The position numbers and the translations under genes are program-made. The notes under the pieces are model-generated. The model saw only the letters and a list, made by a program, of their open reading frames with translations. It was not told where the DNA came from and did no database searches. A DNA stretch of 64,000 bases, taken from NCBI GenBank assembly GCA_025201345.1, contig JAIXMG010000002.1, positions 1,736,001 to 1,800,000 on the forward strand, written 5' to 3'. Origin of the DNA: Thamnidium elegans. Lineage: Eukaryota; Mucoromycota; Mucoromycetes; Mucorales; Mucoraceae. Shown piece by piece: positions 23,617-35,372 of the stretch (the stretch's first letter is position 1; the number at the start of each line of letters is the position of its first letter).

Positions 23617-24018
23617 ATGTTCGGTTCTCACTCTGCTCCCCAAGGTACTCTCACTGTCACAGTTATCGAAGCTCGTAACCTCCACAAGGAAGATCTTGCT
23701 GGCCATAACGACCCCTATGTTGAGCTCTGGTTAGATGAGGAATACAAGCAACGTACCTCTACCATCAAGGATACCGAAAACCCCGTTTTCAACGAAACTT
23801 TTACTTTCAACATTGCTGAAGGTAGCTCCGACCACAAGATTCATTTCAAGGTCATTGATAAGGATACCGTTGGTACTGATAAGATTGGTGAGGGTAAGTT
23901 GGAAATCTCTGAAGTCTTCAAGGGTCAACCTATTGATACCTGGTCCAAGCTCCCTGCCAAGTTGGGTCTTTCCAGCCATGGTGAAGTTCACTTCTCTGTT
24001 CAATTCTCTCCCGCTTAA
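23617..24018 (+). CDS. Small single-C2-domain protein
   Basis: Intronless, 133 aa. Nearly the whole protein is one C2 domain: GTLTVTVIEARNLHKEDL opens strand 1, then HNDPYVEL with a Ca2+-loop Asp pair, ENPVFNETFTF, and the second loop VIDKDTVGTDKIG. C2 domains bind phospholipid, often with Ca2+; the loop acidic residues are largely kept, so Ca2+ binding is plausible. No transmembrane or catalytic part. Codon choice is strongly biased (CTC, ACC, AAG), unlike most of the window, which with the TATA box and lack of introns points to high expression. Its partner or substrate is unknown. Confidence 0.9.
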   Translation: MFGSHSAPQGTLTVTVIEARNLHKEDLAGHNDPYVELWLDEEYKQRTSTIKDTENPVFNETFTFNIAEGSSDHKIHFKVIDKDTVGTDKIGEGKLEISEVFKGQPIDTWSKLPAKLGLSSHGEVHFSVQFSPA

Positions 24019-25685
24019 GTTCTCTATACTTGCTTGTAAAAAAAAACCAAAAAACCCCCATAGTTTTTTATTTATACCTTTTTATGATAAATAATAAATA
24101 CTTTAAAAGAACTATCTAGTTTTTTTGCTTACAATATATAAAATCACGTAATTTGTTTCAAATATATACGTACTATCATTTAAGCCTATGCAGTTTTTCG
24201 TGGGAAACACTACCTTTTTTTCTTTTGTAATCCCGGAAACATACAAATTTAGTTAATTCTCACATATTTAGTATGAATATTATAGTATAATAAAGAGGGG
24301 GGCCGATGATAGACCCAGTTGTACATAAATCCCGGGATTCTATTCGTAAACGAAATAAAGTTGCCACTTTGAAACACTTGTACATTTATGCTTTATAATA
24401 GTTGTATCGCCCATAAATCTGTATTCTTCTTCGTTTAGTGGTATTTTCCTTTTACTTCGATCGAGATAAATGCATAGTGCTAATAGAAACATACATTCGT
24501 AAGTAGCAGTACGTCATTAATAAGAGAGCAAAAGATACGGAAGCCGACCGGTCCATATTGGTATAACGTAACTAGCGGCGTTATGTCCTAAATAAGGTTT
24601 TGCCAAGTAATAATATCGCTTATTATTAGATACTGGATAATATCCTCGAGGCTCATTAATCTCAAGATAACTTGATGCTTTTTATTCAAAAAGACATTAG
24701 GTTACTCAAAAACACGAAAATCATTTCTTAAAATGGAAAAGTGACTTAATCATCTTGTATTTTCTATAACCTGACGATTATGATGCACTTGTAAATAACA
24801 ATGTCGTACTTTCCACTTTTTGTTTATCATTTGGCACATAGAACAAAAAGGAACTATACCAGGTCTACACGCAGGGACCTTTTTTTTTTTTTTAGCTCTT
24901 GTAAGTAATATATATATATAGATAGTGAAAGGTGTTTCATTACATAGCTTTTAATTTTCTCAATGGACGGATTGTTAATACAATAGACGAATCTCATGGT
25001 TTGCTGTTATTTATTAAATACGTACCAGAGAAAATAAAATAAAAAGTATACTGTTTCTCTTAATATTTATACCTGTAGTTAATTTTTTGGCCTAGATGCT
25101 TTTAATTTAGCAGAAGCAAATGTGAATTTCTTATCGTCATCTATAAAGACGAGTTAACCACTCAGAGTTGATCCATAGACCATGAGATAAAGTTTCATCT
25201 ACAAAGGAAAAAAAAAAAACTAAACTTATTCAAGAAAATACTACATTACATATAAATGAAATAATTGATTTTTACGGTCTATTTATTTCGCAGTGAAAAA
25301 AAAAAAATGCATGGATGATACTTTTTAGTCAGATAGGCCAATGATATTTTGTACTACATGGTTGTAGACTAGAAACTATCAAGGTTTTGTTTCAGACACA
25401 AGCAAAGGAAACTTGACAACATTCTAAAGAGATGGCGGTTATAAATCAGTTTATTTAGTATCAACAAAAATCATACTTGAATCTATTTGTTGTTTTTTTT
25501 TATAACGTTTTTTTTTGAAACAAAAAAAAAAAAAAGTCTATTGTTACTATATTTTACTCAGCCCCCAAAAATTGGAAAGCTCGGTAATAACAAGAGTATG
25601 TACAAGTATACATTATAATTTATTGAGAGAGAAAGGTGCGATATTAATTAATTGGCAATATAATAATAATAATTGTTCTTAGTTC
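24019..25685. other. 1.7 kb intergenic region
   Basis: 3' UTRs of the convergent C2 and glucosylceramide synthase genes with an AT-rich middle. A G/C-richer patch at about 24535-24660 contains the hairpin-like AATAATATCGCTTATTATT. No supported gene. Confidence 0.5.
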
Positions 25686-27097
25686 TTAAGCTGTAGCAGT
25701 TAACAAAGGCTGTGTGTCAAGCTCTTTGGAAACTGCAATAGCAGTACCATCAGATATACATTTATATTCTTGGTCTCGCCATGAAATTTTAGTACCTGCC
25801 ATAGCGTATAAATAAAGGGGTAATGCTAATACTTCCCTTGAAACCCAAGCACGTAAAAAACGCCAAATTTTTAAAGGTTTTTGTGCATCTAGCGTGTGTA
25901 ATGATGAAGAAGAGACCAGTGTTCTGTAGAGTAAACAATCATTGACAAACCACCAAGTCCAGTGAACACAAAAGAAAGTAGATATTGGGATCTGAAAGAT
26001 ATTTCTTGCTCCTACAGCACCCATGATACCACATACTACCGACTCAGTAAACGGTTCAACCAGTGTAGCAGCAGTAACGATATATTTACGAAGACGAACC
26101 CATCTAGCACGACGAGCACAATACCCTTTTAAAGAGATTGGGCCCAGTGCCTGACAAGCAGTATCCGAACTCATTCTGTGTCGAAGTCCTTGGTGCCACA
26201 AGGCTTCACCAATAATATTATCTTCGGCCATATATTTACCGAACTTTTCTAATCCTCCCACTTTATCCAAGTCTGAACGACGATACAAATTTGATTTCCC
26301 CATCACACAAGAAGCGATACCAACACCATTAATAGCTAGATACATCTTAGCATGATTTGTGTCCAAAAATATTTGTTCAATTTCAGCGGCGTAAGTGGCT
26401 GGTTGGACGGCAATGGGTAAATGATGAACTAAGCCGATACCAGGCAACATTAATTGATCAACCGAACGGCCTAGGGTATCTTTATCCACATGTACATTCG
26501 AGTCCAAAACCCAAATAATATTATATTTTGCTGTACGATAAGACTCGACCATGTTATTAATCTTTGGGTTAATACCAACCTGGTGATCTCCTATTAGGTT
26601 ATGTTAGATAATCACATGGTAAAAAAAAAAGGGTGATTGTTTTTTTTTTACCTATAATAAGTCGACTATCTACATTATGGAACTCTTGCATCAAACTATC
26701 CACAATGGCAATTGCAGGGTCCTCGGGTGAGGCTACAGAAAAAATAATCTCGAACTTTGGGTAATTTTGAATAAAAGAGGACCGTAAGTTTGCTTCTAAT
26801 TCTAAATCTACACCCTTTAAGGGCCTAATAATTGATACGCCTTCTGCTTCTGCAAATGGTAATTTCGATGATTTTGCTTCAGGCTTATGTCTATATCTTG
26901 ACTGTCTAGGTGCATAAATAAATAAAAGAATTAATATTTTTTTTCTTTTTGGTTTTTAGTTTTTACTTTGTTTTAACTTACCCTATATACTGTCCAAATA
27001 AACTTAACGCGACCATAAAACAATACCAAACGACAAGTGTGTAGTTAAGTACCAACAAGATGGTCTTCATTGACACGAGTGACGATTCTACTTCCAT
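25686..27097 (-). CDS. GCS1: Ceramide glucosyltransferase (glucosylceramide synthase, GT21)
   Basis: Three exons. Exon 1 from ATG 27097 has a signal anchor (MKTILLVLNYTLVVWYCFMV). Exon 2 (about 26909-26652) carries SIIRPLKGVD and the D1-type PEDPA. Exon 3 starts GDHQVGINPKINN, typical of the family, and holds WVLDSN (D2), EDN with Asp (D3) and RRARW, the (Q/R)xxRW motif, then C-terminal hydrophobic segments. The enzyme moves glucose from UDP-glucose to ceramide at the Golgi/ER face, making the fungal glucosylceramide needed for polarised growth. Total about 400 aa, somewhat shorter than many fungal homologues (about 500), mainly in the loops. All catalytic motifs are present, so it should be active. 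Confidence 0.9.
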
Positions 27098-27300
27098 TCT
27101 ATATTGACATTCACTATTTTAAAACGCAAGAATACTGTATTGTTACTGGATAACGACGATATAAAAGAAGAAAAAGAAAGAGAAAAAAAAAAAAGGGCAT
27201 GGAACCACAAAAAAAAAAATTGTGAGGGTTTTTAATTCTTTTTTATTTTACGGCTCTTTTTTTACGCGTAAATGACATTTTTATACATTCATATAATAGT

Positions 27301-28342
27301 TTATGCAGAGACAAAGTCATTTACGTCCTTTAACCAGTTCATATATTCCTTTTGTTCTTTATAATCGACATAGTCTGGTAAGAAGTTGGCTAAAGCAGTA
27401 TCGATACCACGTTCTTCCAAGTACTTGCTAAATGTCGTTTGAAGGTCCTCACCTAATTCTTCAAATACAGGTCCCATATAAAGATCTTGTCTTTGTTCAC
27501 CAATATCATGTGTAGTGATATCATGTGTTGCTACTTGTCCTTCTTTGAAATATCTTACACCATCGATATGCAAATAGCCATCTTGGGCTACTGTATGTAA
27601 TACTAAGCTCCCTTTTCCTTCCTTTTCCACCATGACAGTAGCGCGTACAGGGAACGATTCAAGTTCGTCATCTTCCTCTTCCTCTTCCTTTGGTTTTTCT
27701 TGCTCTTGTTCTTCATCTTTTTCCATAACAAGTTCTTCATCCTCCTCAGTAATTTCTTCCACTGTATTGTTAATATCCGAAATAGAGAAAATGACACTAA
27801 TTCTAATTATTTGTTTACGTGTCAATATAACCTTGCTGCATTAAAAACCCTTTCTTTTTTCTTAGTTACATACTTTTCGTTTCCAAAGTTACGTGTTAAA
27901 GTAACTTTATCGTGACCTAAAATATCCTCAATCTATGTATATATGACTCACAATAAATATCTTTCAATTTATACAGATATATATATATATATATATATAT
28001 ACCTCAAATAACTTGGTATCCAAAAATTCTTTAACAAAAGCAGGTACTTCATTCTTTTCATCAGTCTCTTCAAATTGCATTTCTTCTTCCAACTGATGAA
28101 CAAGATCGGAATCAGCTACATATACGTAAGCTTTTGTTTTTTATTGAGTAGTAAAGTTACATACCTTCACCGCTTCCAAAACGAGGAAACGTCAAACTAA
28201 AAGCTCTAGCTTGAGGAAGTGTAGAACTCAAACTTGGTAACATGGTTCTATAGACCATGGTAGGTCGAGATACATAGGCTTTACCTACCAAGCGTAACGA
28301 ACGGGCATTGAAAACGGTTCTAGCAAAAAGTCTAGCTGCCAT
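27301..28342 (-). CDS. MAM33: Mitochondrial acidic matrix protein, MAM33/p32 family
   Basis: Three exons: about 28342-28165, 28118-28004 and 27955-27301, the last containing one further short intron (about 27890-27812). The N-terminus is Arg/Ser-rich with few acids (MAARLFARTVFNARSLRLVG), a mitochondrial presequence, ending in RAFSLTF. The mature part has DLVHQLEEEM, a highly acidic loop (runs of E near 27760-27665) and FPVRATVMVEK...YLHIDGVRYF. It ends with LQTTFSKYLEERGIDTALANFLPDYVDYKEQKEYMNWL, the characteristic C-terminal helix of the family. These proteins form acidic trimers in the matrix and support mitochondrial translation and respiration. Length is about 270 aa, as expected. Confidence 0.9.
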
Positions 28343-28629
28343 TATTTTTATTGAACTGTAGAAGAAAAGGTAAACATAAAAAAAATAAGCGGAAATTAAA
28401 TCATTCTTTTTCGCTTCAAATAAGTATGTGGCTTGTTCCCCCTACAGAATAGTTAGGTTACTACGATCTTATTGTATGAGCTATTTAGGCTCTTTTTTTT
28501 TTCGGAACGCGGTTGATTTTAGATGCCATACGAAGCTTTATTTTATGAACAAACAAAAACTAAATCCGAAACGACGTGACTTTATTAATATAAAAGAATA
28601 AAGGGGGATAGTTATAAACTGATAGTTAA

Positions 28630-29490
28630 AAATGTAATTATAGCTTCGATTGATCCAATAAAAGGGGATCCAAGAAAGGGGAAAGTTCAAATATAGGAGA
28701 AGATTTTGAAAGAAGTGGATGAGCCTTGCAAAGCTCGATAAACTCGTTATAAAATGCTTTATGATGAGTGTAAAATCCAATATGTCTTCCCGGAAATGGG
28801 AATGTTTCTTTGTCCAAGCGCCTTGCTATGTCAGCTACTAGTTCGGTAATAAGAAATCCGACAGAGTCTATACCATACAATATTACTAATTTATCCTTAC
28901 GAGCATTAACCATATCCCAATCGAGTTTAGAAAAAGGGTACTGTTTGGATTCATGCTCAATTTAATAGCTCCAGTTATTAACCCTTTTGTGCTTTTGTCT
29001 ATTGATTAAAATATCTTGGTCCAAAAGATTAAGATATTTCTTGTCCAATATCTCCAAAGATTCATTTTTTCCTTCTGTCCTAAGCACTTTATGTATATTG
29101 TCGTGATCCTACAAATGCCTGTCTCTGTCTTTAAAAGTGCCTAAATAAACAAGTGGCTCATGCGCAAACAATTTTGAAATGGTTTCTGGATAAGTTTCAA
29201 TACATTTCATTAAAAGAGCCGCACTAACACTGACACCAAAGATAGTAAACTTTTCATTTGTAAGGTGTGTGTCATGAGCTGATACAGATCATCGACATCG
29301 GTAGTGATGCGATTAGCATGGTCTTGAGGACCAGTGAATTGACTACGAAAGTAGCCACGTCTATCATATAGAACAACCGTAAAGTGCCTAATTAGAAGGT
29401 CGCGAAAACGTCTAAAGAGCTTAGCCGCCATTTCAACCAGCAACAAGCACAATAAAAGGACCAGTGCCATCGATTTCGAAGTTAATCGCG
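28630..29490 (-). pseudogene. Decayed alpha/beta hydrolase paralogue
   Basis: Reads leftward as a fourth member of the local hydrolase family, but broken. The first ~15 codons are lost or replaced (the region meets an A/T run at 29492). The glycine-rich loop has in-frame TGA and TAA, and the frame shifts before VVLYDRRGYF. A second shift separates the middle part. The C-terminal third (LVILYGIDSVGFLI...GRHIGFY) is still open. The GGHIGF of the live copies is GRHIGF here. Loss is clearly by several independent mutations. Confidence 0.85.
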
Positions 29491-30755
29491 CATTTTTTTT
29501 TTTAAGAAACATGATATGAAATTCAATGTGATTGTGTGTATTTTTTGTTGGCAAAAAGGAGTATAACCATCAAGTATGGCCATACTATAGCATACAGGTC
29601 TCGGTAGAAATTTTATCAATCAAAAGTTATATTGTGTAGCTAAGAACTTCTTAATCGTTTGACGGTATATACATATGATATCATGCTATTAGTACATACC
29701 TATGCGACAATTTTTTTTAAACCGAAACTTTATCTATGTGGATTCTCGGACGATTCTGGTACAAACACTTGTAGAGTAAATTGTACAATAGTTGATAGGG
29801 TTTCCGTATAGTCTAAATAATGTAATACTTACTAATATTTATTTTAGCGAGTAGCATTAAGTATAATAAAATATCATCATAGCATTCACTAAACTTTATA
29901 TCATGCCGCTAACAAGTTTTATTCATAAATTTAAACATTGTTTCGAACTTCTGATTTTGTAACATGGTGTTACTCATTTGACTTTTTGTACTCTAGTAAA
30001 GTTTGGAACTACTATTATGCTTTTACTGTTATTAAAGTTACTAGGAGCTTTCAATTTCATTGGAGAATGGTTTCAAAATTAAATTAGGTAATCTCGTTAA
30101 AGCAGAATGCTTAAATGTTTGTAACACTAAGGATCAACTAAAAAAATACACAGCGATTTCATCGAGATAAAGGAATTACGATAACGTCCGTTCTGTTGGG
30201 ATATTTCTTTAAAAAAGAACTCTCTAGTCTTTGGCCGCAATAGTCAGTAGTCAAAATTACTTATCTATTCTTTTTTACTAAGCCAATATGTAGTTTTAAT
30301 ACATGAAACCTTCAATGTGTTCCGGTCTAAAATTATTCTCTCAAATACTCGAGTACGTATACAACTATACAATTTAGAACTTAAAAAAAAAAAATTGTAA
30401 GGTTGTACATAGCACTTAATCTTTTTAATATTGTTTGTTGCCATATACTAATCTAATAACTAGTTATTTATAGAAGGTTTTAGATTATGTCAATTTCTGT
30501 TTTTTAGAGGCTTGTAAACTTCCCGTGATTTCTACTAGTCTTTTTTTTTAAAAAAAAAACTTACGCAATTATAATCTTTAGAAGTTATGCAAACTGAGAG
30601 ACAATATGATATAATATTACTAGATACGACTAACGAAGTATAACCGATTAGCTAATGCTTTGACCGAGATAATTATAAGTATATATAATGGTAAGACATT
30701 CATAAAAGCCGTCAAAAATTAATTCTTTCTTCGAAAATAATTAAAATAAAATCAA
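29491..30755. other. 1.27 kb intergenic region upstream of hydrolase A
   Basis: AT-rich with short ORFs only, a TnAn dyad at 30541-30559 and a TATATATAA box at 30680-30688, 68 bp before the hydrolase A start codon. No other gene seen. Confidence 0.5.
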
Positions 30756-31589
30756 ATGCCGGACCAATATTTACAAGTCGATGGTGCTAATCTCTGCTAC
30801 GAAATGGAAGGATCTGGGCCTTATATCGTGTTTGTTGCAGGCGGAAACGGTGGCTCCATTCTTTTTCGGCCCTTTCGCAATCTATTGGTAAAACATTTCA
30901 CAGTTATTTTGTATGACAGAAGAGGTTACTTTAGAAGCAAACTTACCGGCCCGCAAGACTACACTAGACGTATTGATACTGATGTTGATGATTTATACAA
31001 TCTGATGAGAAGCATTACTAAAGAAAAGTTCATAATATTTGGTATTAGCTCCAGTGGCGTAGTTTTGATGAATTATTTGAAAAAGTATCCGGATACAATC
31101 CACAAATTGTTTGCGCACGAGCCGGCAGTTAATATATTTAACGTCTCCAATGAGAAAGACATATGGGAGGATCACCAAGCTATTTACGACACGTACAAAA
31201 AGCTCGGAAGAAATTCTGCCATGGTTCTTTTTGGGAAGTACTATCTCAATGAGCTTGATGAAGATATACTGGTTCGAAAACAGTGGAATGATCGAGTTAA
31301 TAACTGGGATTATTTTTTTGAACATGAATGGCAGGTGTACCAGTTTACCAATGTAGATGCAGACGAAATTGAACCATACAAGGACAAACTTGTATTTCTA
31401 TATGGTGCAGAATGTACCGATTATTTTGTATGTAAACCAAGCGCCGTTTTTGCCAAATCTTTGGGAAAAGAACGGCTAGAATTTCCTGGAGGGCATATTG
31501 GTTTCTTTACTGAATGCAAAAAATTCTATCCAAATTTTATTAAGCTCTGTCGCGAGCACTCGCTTATATTGGATCAGCCGAGATTATAA
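30756..31589 (+). CDS. Alpha/beta hydrolase, paralogue A
   Basis: Intronless, 277 aa. It begins MPDQYLQVDGANLCYEMEGSGP; the oxyanion-loop region is VAGGNGG, the nucleophile elbow is FGISSSG, and the likely catalytic His is in GGHIGF near the C-terminus. LYDRRGYFRSKLTGPQ is shared by all four copies. The elbow is GxSxS rather than the standard GxSxG. No signal peptide, so cytosolic. The substrate is unknown; the fold fits small-ester, lactone or epoxide hydrolases. It is divergent from copies B and C (opposite strand and lower identity) and probably the oldest live member. Confidence 0.85.
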   Translation: MPDQYLQVDGANLCYEMEGSGPYIVFVAGGNGGSILFRPFRNLLVKHFTVILYDRRGYFRSKLTGPQDYTRRIDTDVDDLYNLMRSITKEKFIIFGISSSGVVLMNYLKKYPDTIHKLFAHEPAVNIFNVSNEKDIWEDHQAIYDTYKKLGRNSAMVLFGKYYLNELDEDILVRKQWNDRVNNWDYFFEHEWQVYQFTNVDADEIEPYKDKLVFLYGAECTDYFVCKPSAVFAKSLGKERLEFPGGHIGFFTECKKFYPNFIKLCREHSLILDQPRL

Positions 31590-32114
31590 ATTAGCTACAT
31601 TAAATGAAACGCATCTTAATTTTCTTATCCGTAACCATACCTCTTTTGTTGTTATTATTATTAAAATAAACTATGTTTGCTATTAAACACGTTGCCGTCG
31701 CTTAGGACATTTATTTGAAACAAAATATTGACCAATTTTGAATAGGTCGTTTTCGGTTTGTTAGTAAAACCTAGTAGTAAAAAACCATAAAAATAGTAGA
31801 TTGATCCAAAAATATATCATATGATGGCTGTGCTATTAGTATGTGTCATAAAGAGATAAGGCGCATCATTAATCCTAATTTGGTTATTTATTTTGAACCG
31901 ATAAATGCACAAACAGTAGTATTCAAATTACGATTAATCCAGGTTACTGGAATTACTTTTGATCACAGGGTTAGTATATCGAGATTATTATTCCAAAAGA
32001 TAGAGAATTTAACCACGTATCTTCAAGTAATGGATGGTAGTAGAATAAGATATTTTGTTTTATTAAAGCAAATAAAATATATCTGAAATGAATTATAAAG
32101 ATATGCAATCACAG

Positions 32115-32936
32115 TTAATTCAAAAGGCAAGTATGTTCTCTACAGAACTGGAGAAATTCTACAGAAAATTTTTTGGAGTCGGTATAGAAACCAATATGCC
32201 CCCCAGAAAATGGGAAGTATTCTTTTTCTAGACGCTGTGCTATGGCATTTCCTGGTTCGTAAGTAAAAAGTCCAACGCTGTCCAAGCCATACAATAGCAC
32301 TATTTTGTCTTGATGAGACTTAGTAGTCTTCCAGTCCGTCTCAGCAAAAGGATACTGCATCCACTCGTGCTTGAACCAATAGTCCCAGTTATTTTCCTTG
32401 TCATTTTTTTGACGTTCAACCAAGATATCGGAGTCTACCTCGTTAAAGCCCAAACTTCCAAACACGCGCATAGCAGCATTTCTACCCTCGTTTTGGTACA
32501 CGTTATATATTTCTTGATGATAACGTCGAATCTCTTCTCTGCATTTAAAACCTTCTATATAAAGTATCGGTTCATGAACGAAACACTTAAGAAGAGTCTC
32601 TGGGTACTTGTTCAAATAATCCATCAAAATAGCACCACTGGAACTGATCCCAAAAAGAATAAACTTTTCTTTGGTAATATTGTTCATGATCTTGTACAAA
32701 TCATCAACATCCGTATCTAGACGCATAGAATAATCTTGAGGCCCAGTCAATTTGCTGCGAAAAAATCCTCGTCTATCATATAGAACAACAGTAAAGTGCT
32801 CGACTAAGAGGTTTCGAAAACGCCTAAAGAGCCTAGAGCCTCCATTTCCACCAGGAACAATCACAATAAAAGGGCCAGTGCCCTCAACTTCGTAGCAGAG
32901 GTTGGCATTATCAGCTTGTAAATAATATTCAGGCAT
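32115..32936 (-). CDS. Alpha/beta hydrolase, paralogue B
   Basis: Intronless, 273 aa, same layout as copy A: MPEYYLQADNANLCYEVEGTGP, VPGGNGG, elbow FGISSSG, GGHIGFY. The first 146 nt are almost identical to copy C, then identity drops sharply, which suggests recent gene conversion. Like A and C it has no signal peptide. Converges with copy A. Function unknown beyond the fold. Confidence 0.85.
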   Translation of the reverse strand: MPEYYLQADNANLCYEVEGTGPFIVIVPGGNGGSRLFRRFRNLLVEHFTVVLYDRRGFFRSKLTGPQDYSMRLDTDVDDLYKIMNNITKEKFILFGISSSGAILMDYLNKYPETLLKCFVHEPILYIEGFKCREEIRRYHQEIYNVYQNEGRNAAMRVFGSLGFNEVDSDILVERQKNDKENNWDYWFKHEWMQYPFAETDWKTTKSHQDKIVLLYGLDSVGLFTYEPGNAIAQRLEKEYFPFSGGHIGFYTDSKKFSVEFLQFCREHTCLLN

Positions 32937-33986
32937 TATTACTTTGATCTTTTCTTTTTGTTTTAATAAAAGAATAATTAGGCCTTTTTTCCTTGAAGAA
33001 AGCTACTATTTAAATACAATTTTTATCTGAAACATACAAAAACTTAACTACGTATACTCGTAAGTATGTGTTTAATTCCTGGCGCTAACTATACCGTGTT
33101 TATTTTATTAAAAATTATAAGGTGCCAAAATCAAATTATCGGATGCTGTGTTTCGCTTCTGTTACCGAAAAAAAAAAAAAAAAAAAAAAAAACTATCAGT
33201 AAAACCACGATAACGTACGATTAGGCCAGAGTAAAAGTTTTCGGCTTTAAACGACATAATGCGATCCAGATAATGTATAAAGCAAAAGTATGTTTATAAC
33301 CTAACCGACGAAAACGAATAATACAATCGTCATCTCATTCGACAGGGCTATATGAGAGGTACATCTAATTTTACTTTTTATTATGTATTGATACAGATTA
33401 AAATAAAAAGATATAAATAAATAATCAAATGAATAAAGTAGTGGGCATCAGTCTATTGGTTATCTACTGAATTCAGGTAAGGTTGTATTATTTATTTATG
33501 AAAAGAGGTATTCAGCGACTGGTCTTTGATAAAGTATAACTAAGTTAAGTAAAATATAATTTACAATGAAACTATATCGGTTAAAAGAGAGTGGGAAATT
33601 TGAATAGATTCACAAAGAATAAAAGTTAAGTAAAAGTCGTAGATTTATGGTAATGGGATACCAATAATTAATCCTCAGTTCGTGGTCTCGAAAAAATGTA
33701 TTATAAAGGGATACTTAAGAAACTAAGCAGCGTACTTATTAAAACTTATTTTTACCAATAACCTTCGTTATTCTTTATTGAAACAAAAATAATCGGGGGA
33801 GGGAGAGGGTATTTATACGAAATATAAAGGTTGGGTCGCCTTCAAATTAAAAAGAGTAACACTATCTATCAAAATTATAAAATCCAAAAATAACTATTTT
33901 GTAAAAAAAAAAAAAACAAAATTATATAAAGATTATTTATTTTAGATAATTTATTTTATTTTATGAAAAGTTTTTAAAGAAGATTT
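32937..33986. other. 1.05 kb intergenic region between hydrolases B and C
   Basis: AT-rich with an A-run at about 33171-33192 and no ORF of note. Should contain the promoter of copy B (right of 32936) and the 3' end of copy C. Confidence 0.5.
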
Positions 33987-34817
33987 TCAATTTTGTTGCT
34001 CTGGTAGAAGAGAAAGCTTTTTACAAAGCTCAATAAAATTTACAAAGAATTTTTTCGATTCAAAATAGAAGCCAATATGCCCTCCAGCAAATTGCAAGTA
34101 TTCTACGTTTAAATACTCTGCTATAGCTTTTCCTGGCTCACGTATATTATACCCAGTAGAATCAATACCATATAGTAGCACCGTTTTTTCTCGGTGAGTT
34201 TTAACGGCCTTCCAATCCACCTTAGCAAAAGGGTACTCCTTCCACTCGTGCTGGAACCAATAGTCCCAGTTATTTACTATATCGTCTTTTTGCTTTCGAA
34301 CCAAGATATAGTAATCTAATTCGTTAAAGTACTTGTTCCCAAATTCTTCCATAGCAACATTTCTACCCTCGGTTTGATAAGTGTTATATGTATCAAGATG
34401 AAACTTTTGTAATTCGTCTTTACCTTCAAATGTATCTATGTAAAGCATAGGTTCATGAACAAAGAGTTTCAAAAGAGTTTCAGGGTATTTGTTCAAATAA
34501 GTCATTAAAAGAGCACCGCTAGAACTAATTCCAAAAAGAATAAACTTTTCTTGAGTCACATTTGCCATAATTATACGCAAATCTTCGACATCTGTTTCCA
34601 GACGTTTGGAATAATCTTGAGGTCCGGTAAGATTACTGCGAAAGTAGCCACGCCTATCATATAGGACGACTGTAAAGTGCTCGACTAAGAGGTCTCGAAA
34701 ACGCCTAAAGAGCCTAGAGCCTCCATTTCCACCAGGAACAATCACAATAAAAGGGCCAGTGCCCTCAACTTCGTAGCAGAGGTTGGCATTATCAGCTTGT
34801 AAATAATGTTCAGGCAT
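33987..34817 (-). CDS. Alpha/beta hydrolase, paralogue C
   Basis: Intronless, about 276 aa from the ATG at 34817 (MPEHYLQADN). That ATG is chosen because it aligns with copies A and B; the open frame runs 15 codons further upstream without another ATG. Elbow FGISSSG, likely acid near LYGIDSTG, catalytic His in GGHIGFY. Tandem with copy B (same strand), so a local duplication. Substrate unknown. Confidence 0.85.
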   Translation of the reverse strand: MPEHYLQADNANLCYEVEGTGPFIVIVPGGNGGSRLFRRFRDLLVEHFTVVLYDRRGYFRSNLTGPQDYSKRLETDVEDLRIIMANVTQEKFILFGISSSGALLMTYLNKYPETLLKLFVHEPMLYIDTFEGKDELQKFHLDTYNTYQTEGRNVAMEEFGNKYFNELDYYILVRKQKDDIVNNWDYWFQHEWKEYPFAKVDWKAVKTHREKTVLLYGIDSTGYNIREPGKAIAEYLNVEYLQFAGGHIGFYFESKKFFVNFIELCKKLSLLPEQQN

Positions 34818-35372
34818 AATGTAAGTAGATATTCTGGTTTTTATATGTTTTAATTTGTTCAATGGAAAAATGCGTATATTTCTTCTCTTTATACTTCTTC
34901 CCCCTTTTTTTATTAAAAAAAAAAGAAGCAGGAATCAAATTTAAGAGTAAACTATTCCAAAATACTACATAACAAGATCTTTGATGAAATGTGAAATTAG
35001 ATTGTTTACATGCATAATGCGTTTTTTCGAATAAAAGAAATAATGAAGCGATGATAAAAAAAGAGCATCAGTCATCGCCGATATCTTTAAAAAAAAACTT
35101 GACGCATGAAAGCATAAAAGCTATGTGATGTCAGAGATACTTTATTATTTATGCTCTAAATAGCGCTCATGTTAATTTCTCTTTTTCTAATAAACATAGT
35201 TTGCATTTAAGATTCATAAAGTACAGAAAAAAAAACTAAAAAAAACTAAAAAGAATTTTTAATATGTAAAAAATAAACAATAAAAAGTATTTGCTAAAAA
35301 GTAAATAAGATATAAAATCTTGAGGGGGGGGGGGGTAAAAATTTGTATATAAGAAAAAAAAAATGCTTTTTT
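34818..35372. other. Intergenic region with a G-run
   Basis: Promoter side of hydrolase C and 3' UTR of the flippase gene. Contains a G-run (about 35324-35335) and an A-run. No gene. Confidence 0.5.

Noticed and set aside
27632..27844. Ser-rich plus-strand ORF
   Set aside because: Antisense of the acidic Glu-rich loop of MAM33; the serine run follows from GAA/GAG complements.
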